A stretch of 64,000 nt of DNA, from positions 81,620,550-81,684,549 of the forward strand of contig JAMXBB010000011.1 in assembly GCA_024138015.1 (NCBI GenBank), read 5' to 3'. Within the stretch, counting starts at the first letter, position 1. Each line of letters begins with the position of its first letter. The stretch comes from Lumnitzera littorea. Taxonomy: Eukaryota > Streptophyta > Magnoliopsida > Myrtales > Combretaceae. A program made the position numbers and the translations under genes. Positions 36,661-50,100 of the stretch are shown here, piece by piece. The notes under the pieces are model-generated. The model was not told the origin of the DNA. It made no database searches and worked only from the letters and a program-made list of their open reading frames with translations.

Positions 36661-37801
36661 GATCAAATGTAGCATAAGATTTTAACCACCAAATCAAATA
36701 ATATATTCATTCCCTTGATTTTTCAATTAAAAGTAATATAGTCCTTCAAATCTACTAACTCGAGATACCTTGAATCCTAGCTTTGGCTACAATCTGTTTG
36801 ATGATCTTTCTGGACCCTTGGAAAATGCAGTGTCATACTTTATTTATGTTGATTGATACCCAAGTGTCAATTCCATTTGATTCTCCATTGAAATGGAGTT
36901 TTGCAAATTCTCTTCAAAACTGGAAGTTCATTTCAAGATCTTCGAACATATTCGAAGGCTCAATGTGATTATTGTTACCTTAGCCAACACACAAGATGGG
37001 ACTTGCTACCATGGAGCGACTTTTTGCAAAAAGCATGCATAAGTAAGTACATTTTACATTTTCAAATTATTTAGTCATGGCTAGAAACTTCTGTTCTCAC
37101 CTTTCTTTTTCTTTTCCTGATCAACCCGACACATAGTTGGTTGGGCCATTTTGGTTCGTGCATTAAATTGGGTGAACAAGGCAACTAGCTTTTTAAGCAT
37201 AATAAAATTTTAAATCCTGGCCCTGTTGCACGGCTTTAGACTAAAGACCATCCTTCTAATGATAAGGGAATTACATCAGGAGAAACTCACTCTCGAATGT
37301 CGTGAAAATGGACCACAACCACTTGAGTCACCATTAACAGTAATAACATAATAATTTTAGGGAGCAAAAGAAACACAGTATAATCAAGAGCACAGAGGTA
37401 CTACATTTCATCTCTTGAGAGTATATTTTCCGAGATCATATTTTAAGGAATTAACTAGCGTGCTTGTTTTAAGGTTCATTAATGGAACGATATTCCTAAA
37501 TAGCGTTCTACATACTCGAACATTGCCTCTTTAAGGCGTTCAAACTAAATGCCCTAGGTAAATTATATCATAGTAATCATATGAATAAAATAAAAGTGTG
37601 CAAGTAAAGAATAAATCAATAATCGGTCATAAGATGTAAAAAGGAAGTAATGCTAATAACTAATATAAAGGTCAAAAAAGAGATTGTATATTAAGTGGTT
37701 TTTGGGTAAATATTGAGTATCCACTGGGGTGTTCTCTTATTTCATCCTAATAATAAATAGAATAGAAATTATAAAACCCCATCATAACTTTATTCCAACG
37801 A
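36661..37801. other. Intergenic DNA left of the LINE
   Basis: An open frame at 36783-36968 (plus) shows no recognisable domain. Nothing else was identified in this stretch. Confidence 0.45.
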
Positions 37802-37813
37802 GTTTCTCTTACT

Positions 37814-38383
37814 AGAAAAAGTGAACACTGAAGAAGGATGAATTAAATTGAATTGTGATGGTGTAGTCATGGATTCAGGAAAGAAAGCAATATTGAGGTT
37901 ATCGCTACATACCATAATGGAGTTGGTCTATGGGGTTTGCACAAGCAAGCTAGTAGTTTGACTCCATTGGAAGCAGAATTGTGTGCTATTAAACATGGGC
38001 TGCAGTTTGCTTATAGACAAGGGCATTTGAAAGTAGTCTGTGAAGTCGACTCGCGATGGTCTATTGACTGGATTATAAACAACAACATCAGCATTAACAG
38101 ATGTCACCACCTTTTGAGAGAATAGACACGCCATTGATAATTTATATGCTTTCTTGATTTGCAGAGTAAATCGGGAGAGGAATGAAGTCTCTAATTGTTT
38201 AGCGAAGAAGGGCCTCTTGCAGTCTCACCCTACTGTTTTTGTTGATGCTATTCCTATGTTTTTATCTATCTTTTGTTCTAGTCCGTTAAAGTACTATGGG
38301 TCATCATCCCATGGACTTGTTTGTGATTGATGTTTATTGGTTTATAGTTATTTGAAGTATTTCTTTACAAAAAAAAAAAAAAA
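37814..38383 (+). mobile_element. 5'-truncated LINE with RNase H end and poly(A)
   Basis: This 570-bp insertion ends in about 15 A residues (38369-38383). It is flanked by GTTTCTCTTACT (37802-37813) and GTTCTCTTACT (38384-38394), a near-perfect target duplication. It encodes the C-terminal RNase H of plant LINEs: LNCDG in one frame, then TPLEAELCAIKHGLQFAYRQ and VCEVDSRWS in another, then RERNEVSNCLAKKG in a third. The catalytic Asp, Glu and Asp are visible; the fourth position is Asn. Frameshifts make it dead. Truncation, poly(A) and duplication fit target-primed reverse transcription. Confidence 0.88.
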
Positions 38384-38394
38384 GTTCTCTTACT

Positions 38395-40179
38395 GCCATA
38401 TAGATGAAGATGAGGGGCAAAGTTTCTATAGACTAGATTATCCTTGAACTCTAGACATTATAAGTTGATAATTGAATTAAAATAGTGAATCTATCTATAA
38501 TAAATGGCAAGTGCTAATTTAAAGATTGCAAAGAATTGAATTTTTTACATTGAGGTTCTTTGAATTTGATTTACATTAGAGAGTTAATAAATAATAATCA
38601 CAAGCAAATCCTAAAATATTAATTACATAAAATGAGATCATGGTAAATGTAATAGGTAGATTTCTTATCTTGGGCAATTCATTGGTTGTAAAGAATTTGA
38701 AATCTATTAATTTTAGTGTTTATGGTGGCATAGTGAATCACCAATATGGAATCTATATCTGAAACTGTTAGTGAGATGGAATGGCATCATAATGGAGGCA
38801 CTAATTGATGTAATGGGATATTATTTAGACCCTTGTAATTAATTTGATCACTAATGACTGGATAACATTTAATAAACTTATTATGAGACAATTTGGGCAA
38901 TTGAGATATTGAGAAATTATGTTGAGGGTCTATGGACCAAAATTATTGAGCAAAGCAAACACTCAACTGTGTTTTAGGTTATGAGAAAATTGGATTTTAT
39001 TGAACAGCGGCATTAGCAATAGTAAATGCTAAGTTGAAGTTCAATGATATAAGGAAGTGGAATCTAAGTGTTCCAAATTTCAGTTGATTAAAATAAATAT
39101 ATTGAGTTGATTAAATGTTTGCAGCATATCAATAATTAGTAGATCTGTGCATGAGTGTTGCATATGCATGCGTTTGTAGAGTATGGTATTCTCTGGGCTT
39201 TTATTCATCAGAAAATTGTTTTTTCATTAGAGAGAGAGAGAGAGAGAGAGAGAAACGATATTTTGGGCTTGAAAATTTAGTGTGTAAGAGATGAATCTTT
39301 TATATTCATACTTTTGGATCCAGGGCGTGACATAAACCAGGTACGAGCACAAAGTTCCTCACCATGTTGTAAAATGCATCAGTAGGGATGATATGATCTA
39401 GAAATAGTTAGATATGCGTAAAAACGTTTTAGAATTTCACATATGATGGTTTTATATGATAACTTCTGAAAATTTTTTTATTACGGTGGATGAAAGTCGG
39501 CAGGCATAATGGAGTCGAGCCTCAAAGGGCACAAAGAGGATGGGCTGAGCTGAAAAAAATGAGATTCTAGGTAGATCATAGACGACATCGAAAGCCCATA
39601 GGTCGTTTCCCTATGGGAAGTCAATCTTTAGATTTGGACACAATGTCCATTGGACAACAATTCTGCCTCAGAGGACATGATAGATATTAACCTAGGAATG
39701 TTTCTGCTAGGACCAGATAGTCTTGTTCTTCAACAAATGGGCCGATCTGGTCAAAGACCAAATTCAGATATAACTTGATGCCAACCTGACTATGGAAAGC
39801 CAATATATTTGGATATCACCAGGCAGCATATGGATATCTAAGGATTTATATTTATCTCGAAGTTAATTGACTGACCCGGAAGTCTCGGTTCCGTTAGATG
39901 AGATATGACTCCAATTTATTTTCTGGCGCAATGTGCACCCATTTTACCACATGCGCAAGTCCCTTATGTTGCTTATGCTACGTGACATTGTATTTGTAAC
40001 AACACGAGTCGAGATGCGAATTTCGACCATTTGTGACGTCATCATCTATCGTATTTCTCCCTTTCATTTAAATATCTTCTATCTGCTACCGGCTTTGAGT
40101 TGAAATTAACGCAGCATGTAAATGCAAAACTCACGGATGATAATCCAGGTTCCCCAACTCAAGGATCAAAAGAAACACT
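38395..40179. other. Intergenic DNA
   Basis: No open frame of note. It includes the AG microsatellite at 39229 and a GC-richer region at 39490-40140 that could be a degraded LTR, but no partner or ends were found. Confidence 0.45.
39229..39253. repeat. (AG)12 microsatellite
   Basis: Twelve uninterrupted AG units plus one A. Confidence 0.95.
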
Positions 40180-40500
40180 GATTTGGGATGGAATGAACCG
40201 AAATGAAATTAAGATTTAAATAATCAATCTATTGTGTTTGAAAATGCAAGAGGAATGCAATGAAATATGTATATAATAGTATTTGTTCAAAACATAATTA
40301 TTAGAAGTAATAGTTAGATTAAAGGTTAAAAACATAATTTTAGTTAATAACAATTAATAAGGGTAAAACACAATCATGAATCCACCTATTAAAAGTACTT
40401 CCAAATATAGGAAAAAAATAAAACTTGGAATTTTGATTTTATTTTGATTTATTTCTACGTAACAAATATGATATAATATAAATTTTAATGTTTTTAATAA
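40180..40500. repeat. Dispersed AT-rich repeat, copy 2
   Basis: It starts GGGATGGAATGAACCG and includes TATGTATATAATAGTATTTG, AATTATTAGAAG and TACTTCCAAATATAGGAAAA. It resembles 36195-36660. A third, shorter relative may lie at 54640-54790. Confidence 0.5.
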
Positions 40501-42610
40501 TGAACTATTCCTAAAAATATATTTTAATAGGCTAAATTCAACTCATCAGCTTTAAGCCTCACAATAACTTGAGTTTTCGTCTTTAGACTAAAGTGATGAA
40601 ATCCAAAGAGTCAAATATATGAATTTTGAGATTACCAAAGAAATTTAGCATACTAGGTTTAAAATAGAGGTTGATTCTCAACCTTTCTCAAGAAAATTTA
40701 TGTACATAAAAAAACTTTAACAATGATTAAATCCAAAAGAAACTCATGAAGGGATTCATTAATAAAGAGTCTCATCAGACTTATCTCAATTATTAATCAT
40801 CTAATACAATCCAATGGATGACATCAACAACCAAACTTTATAAGTACCTATAGTTCGTTCTCATTTGAGACGTAAAGAGATAAAGAAAAAAACTTCATCA
40901 TGCTTCTTATTTGTTATCTCAATTGATCAAATAAAGTATTTAGAATGAATAAAGCAACACCTCTCATTAAGGATAGTGGAGTTTGATGCTTAAATAGCTC
41001 CTCTACTTGTCACAATTACATTTGAGTTATTTGAGATGGTGTGCTCCTCTTCCCTACCTACTTCTCTCTTGATTATCCCTTATATGCCATTACATGGCAT
41101 TGCTTTAAGCTTAAGGGTAACACACACATAACCATCAGGATTAGATCATCTCTACATTTTTGGTAACTTTGCTAAGGAAGAGGAAGCAGACAACCTGATG
41201 ATGGCACCCCAAGAAGGAGAACAATAGATCTTGCTTGATTAGGATCATGACATTGATCTTGAAATTTGAGTAAACTACATTAGATCTTGAAGATGTGAAT
41301 TAAGTAACGTTTTACTAGTAGATGTACTTGATAATGTGCAGGTGATGCACACTTTTCAAGAAACTACTAGGAGATTGAATCAATTCATAGCGATATTCGT
41401 CTTAGTGTATGTTTAGCATGATTGCAATAGGTTGTAGCTTTGAAAAATCTTACGATTGTTACACATTAACGTGCTATCTAGATAAGGCAATTATTTAAGC
41501 TTCCTATTATAAATGAAGAAATTATTCCTAAACTAATGAACAAATTCATATACTAAAACCAATACTTTTAAAACGCCCAACATCTAATGCAAGGGGTAAT
41601 GAAATTCAACTTTGAGGATCCTCGTCCTTTCATCCTATCTCCATACATTATGATTAATGGACTATAAATCACCCTAATCCTGCCATTGCTACATCAGTAA
41701 AAGCTGCAATGTCTGCCCTTATAGGATTATTTGTCATTGAAGAAGATCTAGATATGTATTTAAAAGAGATACAAGTACCATTGAAGTGTTGAATCTTAAA
41801 CTCCCCTACAATTCACGCATCTCTATTAAGCTCAATCCATGCTCTAACAAGGTTGGTTTGGACTTGGAGACTCACATTCCAAATAGTTTATAAACAATAT
41901 AACATTTATAACTTACAGCATAAGGAGTAAAATTGAAAAAAAAAAAAGAAAACTAGGAGCACCCAAAGTTGATATTTTCATTTTGAAATTGTCCCTCCAT
42001 TTTAAGTTTGCTTCTTAGTTTTGGGTTTTGATGCAATGGAAAATATTCAAATATGTATATAAAAGCCTTTATTTTCGATTTGTCTTTGTTTTGGATTTGC
42101 TACAGTAGGAGGGAAACCATGTAGAATGAAGATAAACTATATGATATGGCTTGAAAATCAGAACCCCCTTTTCCTTCTTGCACAGAAAACCTAACCGCCA
42201 TTATTTGTTATTCATTTTGGGTTTTCCATCTTAATATAGCAAATCAAGTTAAGCAAGGGTACTATATTACTTGGTAGAACCTTCCATTCATGAATGGGTG
42301 GTCCAAGGAGGGAGAGGGTTCAAGCGCCGTAACTTCCAAGATGATAATTTTGGTTGCAATAATTAGTTGAGCTACTAACAATTAAAAGCGAAAGTTCAAT
42401 CAGATAATACTTGCGTAGATCGAGAACAAAAAGGGGAGAAACAAATAAAGCTCAAACGGTATATCGTATTTCCACACCACCCCTCCCCGCCACCCCAATT
42501 ACAATCATGTTTCAACTGTTGCAGAAAGGAAAAAATAAACCTAGTTCATCAATTCAGTTCAACTTTCATTCCGTTAAACTACAATGGGGTTAGCAAAACA
42601 GCACAATGTG
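40501..42610. other. Intergenic DNA downstream of the remorin gene
   Basis: No gene was recognised. A plus-strand frame at 42411-42593 lacks any motif. Coding-like phrases near 41200-41860 are too broken to name. Confidence 0.45.
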
Positions 42611-42734
42611 TCAAAATATAACAGTTTACCCTAAACCATTAAGCACTAAACAGTTGGCTTTCAACCGCAACGTCAAAATATAACAGTTTATCCTAAATCA
42701 TTAAGCACTAAGCAGTTGGCCTTCACCCGCAATG
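42611..42734. repeat. 62-bp tandem duplication
   Basis: Copy one is 42611-42672 and copy two 42673-42734. Both begin TCAAAATATAACAGTTTA and end with CCGCAACG or CCGCAATG. They differ at a handful of sites. The duplication lies about 210-330 bases beyond the remorin stop codon, possibly in or just past its 3' untranslated region. Confidence 0.9.
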
Positions 42735-42941
42735 AACAAAGGCAACTAGAAAGAAATAAGAAGAGCAGCATAGAAGAACTCACTCTTTCTTTGGTTGCTA
42801 AATAAATACAGTTTTGACAATCCTACAAAGCTTTCATTTTACAATGAATGATACAAACAGCTTTACTGCTGATCGCTCTTCCCAGACAACCATATCAAAA
42901 AATTCCATTGATCTTCCTTTGTTTTTCCTTTCTAAAATTCA

Positions 42942-45900
42942 TTAAAACCAACCACAGCAGATGTGGTTGGATGATGGCATTCGCCCGGATTGACGAATAT
43001 ATTCAGCCTGCGCTGCAGTTCTTTCCGCATCATGATTTCGTCTGGCTTCTGCAGCAGCCCGTTTTTCTTCCGATCTTTGTCTGGCCAATGCAATTTTCTT
43101 CACCATCTTTGCTTGAGCTTGGGCTTTCATTTTCTCCACTTGAGCCTGAAAAGTTTCACCAAGTTAACAAACTTCCCATATATAGAAGCAGATCAAACTA
43201 ATGACTGAACTTTAACTATGAGTTTTTCGAATCGGCATATGATAAGATGTTATTGCCAGAAGGCTGCATTGAAGTTTTTATAAAGCATTTTCTCACAATG
43301 TAACTAGCAATTGTTGAAAGATAATTACTACCTCAAGCAAATAGCTTTTAACTATGCAGCTCGTGCACCTACACCATTTTACCCGGAATTGGAGAAACAC
43401 GGGGGAGAAATGGGAGCTAACTCCGTTTTTCTTTGAATTAAAGGGGTAACTGCACCCTTAAGAATTCAAGAGAGTCAGAATGCTGTCCTAAACTAACGTA
43501 GGTTGCTTGGATATGTTTATGGAAGGTTGTACTATACTAGCTAGACATTCCTCCATGGCAAAATAAGCAGAAAACGCAAGAACAAGTGCAAAGTACCTCA
43601 ATTCTCCGCATCTCAGCTTCTAGTTTTGCCTTTTGCTGACTTTCCCATGCTTGGATTTTTATCTCTTCACGTTTGTGTCTGAGAAAGGCAGCATCATTTT
43701 GTCAAATCTAAAGCGCAGACTAGATCATTTTCATTCTAAAACGGAAATACCAAAGTATTGTAATGTATGACATATGCCATTATAATTTAGAAAAGGTTGT
43801 GAGACTAGACATAAGAAATGGCAGGTGAAGAAAACCTTGCTATATGTTTAGAGTTTTCAGCTTCCTCCCAAGCAGCTGCACGCTTCTCATATTCAATCCT
43901 CTCAAGATCTTCAACATCAACTGTTTCATTGGAAGCCTCTTTCTTGGTTTGCTCCTCTTTAGAAGCCCAGGCAGCAATATTCATTTTACCGAGTTGCATG
44001 CCAAGGGCTACTATTTCTCTCCTTGTCTTGAGCTTAAGCTCTTCCTCTGACAATTCTCTTCTAATGAACTCTACTGGATTCTGTGATTCTTCATCTGTTG
44101 TGTTACCCAAAGGTGTGGGCGCTGGCACTGCTCCTCTAGGAGTGGAAGGCATTGACGAAGATGGGCTTCGGAGTGGGGTCGTTGCACCTATGGGAGTGGA
44201 CGTCCTAGAAGGCTCTTGACTGGCCACAGGGGTCATTTCTGTTCCCATATCTCTCATAGAAACCTCCCTTACTGCAGGAATGCCTGGATGATTCAAATGT
44301 CACCAAGTAGAATGGAGAATATAATAAACAAAAATGTGTAGGATGTCTTGAACAACATGACTTCTGAATGGGCACTAAATATATCTTTTCAAGGTGCAAT
44401 TTTCAGATACTTATGAATAACGGAGATCCTGTATTTGATAGAAAATTGTTCGCGAGCAATCATCATCTTTCAGACAAGAAAACAAGTAAAACTTGATTAT
44501 ATCTAGGGATGACACGACTGTAGCTATAATTGCTTGATGATCAGAGTCACATAGCAGATGAGCAAAATATAGGGAGAATCACCATCGCTCAACAGCACTG
44601 ATTAAATTGGAAGGATCCAATGTTGAAAGATCCTTTTCTTTTTTCCTTTTCTTTTCTTTTTTTTCTTTTTTCACTTTCCATGATCAAGTAAATTAGAGTA
44701 ACCTATGCAGATCACATTTGAAAAAACATTCTTTTATGCCCTGAATGCACTTTTGCAGTTCTGCGAAGATGCATCCTGACAAATTCTATTTTAATCCAAG
44801 CACAATCACTGGACTCAGTAGAACTGACATGGAGGGTCCATCACCAGAACTTAAACATCAGGTCCTAATATTTCAGAACCCGGAAAGCAAATCAATAACA
44901 CTGATATAAGATTGAATTTTATTCGACAGGGATTCTGGTTTCATGCCTAAATAGGCTTTTTCTTTTTCTTTTTTTTTTTCCCTTTTCCACAAGCACAAGT
45001 TTTTCTTCTTATGTATGCCACAATCACATGCAAACACTTCAATAATTAACCACCCTATTGAAGTGTATTTTAATATCCCTTTACTTGTCCTTGTCAATTA
45101 ACTACAGAACTTACTGAGTACGGGATAATGTCTTAAATCAGAACGCAAGCTTACATATCTCAATACATAGCCTTCATGAAAAGAACGCAATATGGGACAG
45201 AGTATTACCTGTGGATTCTTCCGGTATGCTTTTTGTACATGAGGAATCAGCAACACAGACTTCCTTCATATCCTTACTTTGCAAACTTGCATCTATTGAC
45301 ACATTACCACCATATGCTGGTCCTGAGGGAGTTACACCAGAAGGGTCAAAGGAGAATCTCTCAGCGCCCATCAGCTGCATAGGTTGGCAGAAATCAACTC
45401 TCTTAGTATCAGCAACCCGATTGGCATTTGATTTGTGATCATATCCAGTGTGCTCAGGAGCAACCCGGATTGTATTCAACACAGGCAAACGATTTGTTTG
45501 GTTCTGTGAAACATTTTTCTTATTTTGCAGGCTCTGCTTGTTCATTATCCACTTCTCGGCATCATTCCATTTAGAAGGCATTGGTCTGGAATAAGATCTT
45601 GCAACATGGTGGTGCCCCGACCGCTCTGCTCTATGAAATTCAAAGCTTGATGAGCTAGCGTTACTATCATAATCGAGATTTTCATCATCTACTATCCTCA
45701 TTGGATGAATTACACTGGAGTTGCTACCTTCTGCCCTGGGTAAATGCTGCATTCTAACTCGACCTGCATTTTCATTCTCCTTTACCATTGTCAATTTGGA
45801 CTGACACGAGGCCTGGTTGAATCCGCTTGGTTCTATGCCAGACTGGTTCATTGATGAAACCACTACACTAGCTGCAGCAAAACAAGAACACTTCTCCATC

Positions 45901-46999
45901 AATTCCAGGTACTGAAGAAAGACAATACCCACTAACTCAAAAATTCATGATCTGAGTTGAACACTACAAATTTTTAGTTACTCAAAACAAACACAGGCCA
46001 TCAAAGGTACACTCTACTTGGAATCATATGCGGGAGTACGGATTCGGCTGAAATCCACAGATTAAACACAGATGCAGACAACTAACTAAGCCAGAATTCC
46101 TCTGTACAGCATTCAAGTATACAAAGTAGCACGAAATTTAACTTAAGTTGGCAACACCGAGCTATAATCAGCTTCACTAACTACATAACACCTTATAAGT
46201 AATTTGTACAGCTGTTTCTCCAGCAAAATATATTGAAAAAAAGGGGGTCGTTTCAATATATACCTTCCTCATCAAAATCCGATTTCAACAGACTGTTTTT
46301 GACAAATTCAGAGTCCTCAAGCTTGGAAGGAGATGTTCTTGAAGAGTTACTATTGGATCCATCCTTCTTCCTAGCACCCATTAGCTTCATTCTTAATTTA
46401 CTTGGAGATATTATTCCTGTCTGTACACCAAAAAACAAAACAACAACATTTGCAAATCAAATTAGTACTCTAATTAAAAGCCAAAATCACAATGTTTTTT
46501 CTCAAATTAGCTTTCAACTAGCACAAAAATGGTCGCTTTGCTGTATCGACAATAAAGTGAACTGACAAGACTTCATCTTTTCTTTTCATTTATATTTTAT
46601 TCAAAAGGAAGCAAAAGACAGGATTGGACCCCAAAAAAGATACCAGGAAAATTTTGAATATCCATCAGGAAAGTATCTATCTTGAAATGAATTTGAATAG
46701 AAACTAGCTATTCAACGCCAAAACTTGCTACTTTCACTTGTAGTGGTTAACAAAAATTCCACTAGTTTATTGAAAAATCAAGATCAAGTTGTTTCCATTA
46801 AAGAGATCTAAGCGATTGACCAGGCCATGAACTTTGATTTTCCCAAACAAAACGAAGGAAAGCTGAAAATGGAACTGGAATTGTGAAGTAAAAGTTGAAT
46901 TCAAGTGAAAATAAGGGATGGGTCTTCGACATTTCATCATTTTGTATAACAAGAACTTGCTGGGCATACCTGAACTTTCTCTATTCTCTCGTATTCCAT
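42942..46999 (-). CDS. Remorin, group 6 type, six exons
   Basis: Remorins are plant-specific proteins on the inner plasma-membrane face that organise nanodomains and signalling. Exons on the minus strand are 46999-46970, 46420-46264, 45871-45209, 44271-43836, 43678-43597 and 43145-42942; all introns are GT-AG, and the joined frame is open for 523 residues. The start MEYERIEKVQ plus TGIISPSKLRMKLMG matches long remorins such as Arabidopsis At2g02170 (from memory). Residues 63-283 are Ser/Asn-rich and disordered. Residues 284-360 hold TP-rich sequence (SRTSTPIGATTPLRSP), likely phosphosites. The coiled-coil Remorin_C domain spans about 395-518, with AWEEAE, REEIKIQAWE and EEKRAAAEARR. The end CCGWF has paired Cys, a probable lipidation and membrane anchor. 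Introns are 549, 392, 937, 157 and 451 bases. No defect was seen; it is probably functional. Confidence 0.95.
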
Positions 47000-47108
47000 C
47001 CTTTCTCTGTCTCTCCCAGTGTGAAAGTGACGATACAAAGAGGAAATGATTTATAAGATGGAGTGAAGTTGATTTTTCTTCATTAAATATGGTGGCCGAC
47101 CACAAGTG

Positions 47109-47116
47109 TTTTTATA
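47109..47116 (-). promoter_or_regulatory. Candidate TATA box of the remorin gene
   Basis: The minus strand reads TATAAAAA about 110 bases upstream of the start codon. A start of transcription near 47080 would give a 5' leader of about 80 bases. Placement rests on spacing only. Confidence 0.45.
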
Positions 47117-50100
47117 TTTTTACCATTTTCTAGAGGGGAGGTAGGAAAAGAAAGAAATAGTCAAAAGTCTTATAGCATTGATACGTATTTTTGTGTTAAG
47201 TATCTATTTTTTTTTTTTTTTATAATAAAGCATACGCATTTTGTAGTGCTGAACTCCATCAAGGCATCACCTTACTTTTTATGCAATTCTGCTTTTAACA
47301 TACTGTTATTGACTATAAATAAAAATATATAAAGGAAAAAAAAGTAGTTCACATCAACTGTAGATGGAATTGTGGTCATAAAATTTATTACATTTTCATT
47401 CTATAGCAAGTATGTGGATTGAAGTTACTTCTACCAGTGATGTTTGTTGTTGGTAGCATTTATTTTCATCATAAATTCATTAATTTTGTGTCAACGATTA
47501 TGGAAAAAGAATACCTTAATATAAACCTTTTTAAATAAAAAATTTAAGGGAAAATTAAAAATAATCCTAAACTTTAATCTATATATTTTAAATTTTAAAT
47601 ATTACGAATAACTTATAAACTTGGATAAAATGTCAACATTGTGATATTTTTTTTTAGTTAAGAAAATATTGATTTTAAAGCTTAAAAAGTGTCAAAATAC
47701 AGTTTAATAAGTTTAAAAGTATACTTTGTTGAATTAGATTTTAAATATAAAGGCTACTTTATTATCAAGTTCTCCTGAACTCCACGAATCAAATTCAATA
47801 TATACAATAATAAATATCTGTGTTTACCGAAAATAATAAATATTCTGTGGACCAAATGATTTATTAAATTTCGGAAATAGATAAAAGTAAATTTCGAAGG
47901 AGAGCGATTCCACTACCCAAACAGAATTCCAAAGTACAGTACTTCGACACTAATGTGGCCTCGTCATCTCCTATGACCAGTCCAGGACCATGTGTCCAAA
48001 ATGGTAGTCGGTTCTGCGTGTGTACGTGAATCCACACTTACGACTTTTGACCCAAACTCCCCTAGAATGAAAAGATCGATAGTATATCTTCATGGATAAA
48101 CAGTGTGGAACTATGATTATATTTAGATATGATAATATGGTTAGTAGATTCTTAGAATGACCATTTACCACCATTTTTGTCTATTTGAATCTAATTGGTA
48201 GACCAAAAATGATTTGCTATATAGTATATATTATATATAAATACACATAATATATATACTAATTGAATTTAAATATGTAAAATGATGGTGAATAAATATC
48301 TAAAAATCCACTGTAAATATATTCATGTATAAATCTTTAACACACTGATTTATTTAATTTTCTGTGTGATTCTTATATTTCGAAGATAAGGACAAAATGA
48401 AAATGATTGAAATGATTAAAGCCTTGGGCTTTTCTGGGGAAAAAGCAATAGACTCTAGGCTTTTGAAATGGTGACAATGATGAGAAAAGTTAAATTTCAT
48501 TTCCCTCTGTACTCCACTGCATGGATTATGCAAAAAGTTTAGATATATAAATAGTTAGGTGGTTGATGATGACTCCATCAATCAGTGTTAATTGGTCCAG
48601 TTCTCCAGTACTTTGTAAGAAGTTTTAAAAGAAAATTTAATTTTTTTAATGGTGATCATATATTTCGTTATAAAACAAGTATATAAAAGAATGAAAAGAT
48701 TTTTTTTTTATTATTAATTTTTAGCAAGCCACATGTAACATAGTTAATAATTTTCTCATAGAAAAATTTGTTAATTAATGGGTGTTTAAGAGATTTTTGT
48801 TAAAAAGTCAAATAAAATTTTTCAATTTTCATATACTTTATTTTACGTTAAACATGCAATAATTATCAAAATGTTTGAAAAATTATTTTTTATATTTTAA
48901 TAAGTACCATAAGACATCTATTAATGGGGCTTACATTATATTATATTGTACTAATATGAAGTGAGAACTAAGTGCTGGTGGCATTAAGATTGCAATCAAT
49001 CAATCAATCAATTCTATGTTGAAGTTTCCCGGCCAGCCATGCATGATTTTCCCCTTAAATTATCGTGACAAAAGAAGTTTTTTATCTTTTGGGTGGATGG
49101 AAAGTTTGACTGTTTGTTTCCTCTTGTCCCTACCTCATGGAGTTTGTTTGACCGAAAATTAAATTTCATTAGCTTTCCTACCTTTCATGCAATGCACATT
49201 TATTCGGATTTGTCACACCCTTAACAACATTACTAACGAATTAACAAATGCCCCGTCCACCGCCTACCATTTCTTTCTAGTGGACTATCTCAGCCCTTTT
49301 TCTCACTGTTTATCATTTTCCTAATATTATTATAATGTTATCTTATTTAGATTATACTTTTTAAGTAATGAATCCTCCTAACTCTTCCCTTAACCCCAAA
49401 CTCGCTGCCCCACCCCCTCTTCCCCTCTCTCTCTCTATATATAGATTTTATATTTAATAAAATTAATGTGAGATTTCATTAACATTATTGAAACTTCATG
49501 AGTCATATAGGATTTTTTCTAACAACCGATTGCTTCTATAATCTGGGGTCATATTAGTCATAGATTTAATTAATCTTTATTTGTCTATTATTTGGTGTGT
49601 TATATTCACATAACGATTCATTTATATATTTTTTATTAGTTCAAATTTAAAAAAAAAAACCATAAATAATATCTTATTTATATTTATCGATTTCAAACCT
49701 TAAATTCTTCATTCCATATAGGACTATTTGATCCATCGAAATCTATCACTATCATATGGGTGTTAAAGTATAGATATAGTATGTTTTTATAATTTTACAT
49801 CTATTTTAACAAAAAATGATCTCATAAAATCGTATGAATTAATTTGGGATTTTAAAAACCATATAGTGATAGTTAGCCTGTAGAGCTTTGGGAAAGAAAT
49901 TATTGTGATTTGTAGTTTTTATTTATAGTTGATTGTGATTTGAAAAATTTGTGAGTGGTTGTTATTAGTGAAAATTTCCCTTGGTGATAATTAGTGTAGT
50001 TAAATTGTTAATATTAGTGGTTGTGTTCTAAGGGATTGATATTGTGGAATTGGTGGTGCTATTCCAAAGAAAATTTAAATTTTCTTGCATAATCTCATTT

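Noticed and set aside
40034..40041. TGACGTCA, resembling a plant pararetrovirus-type promoter element
   Set aside because: A single 8-base match with no viral coding sequence nearby; it also occurs in ordinary plant promoters.
39490..40140. GC-richer stretch that might be a solo LTR
   Set aside because: No TG...CA ends, target duplication or second copy could be found in the window.
43818..44219. 133-codon plus-strand open frame
   Set aside because: It is the antisense shadow of remorin exon 4, which is supported by splice sites and homology.
46767..47105. 112-codon minus-strand open frame at the remorin 5' end
   Set aside because: It runs through the real start codon in another frame and into intron 1; the remorin start at 46999 matches the family.
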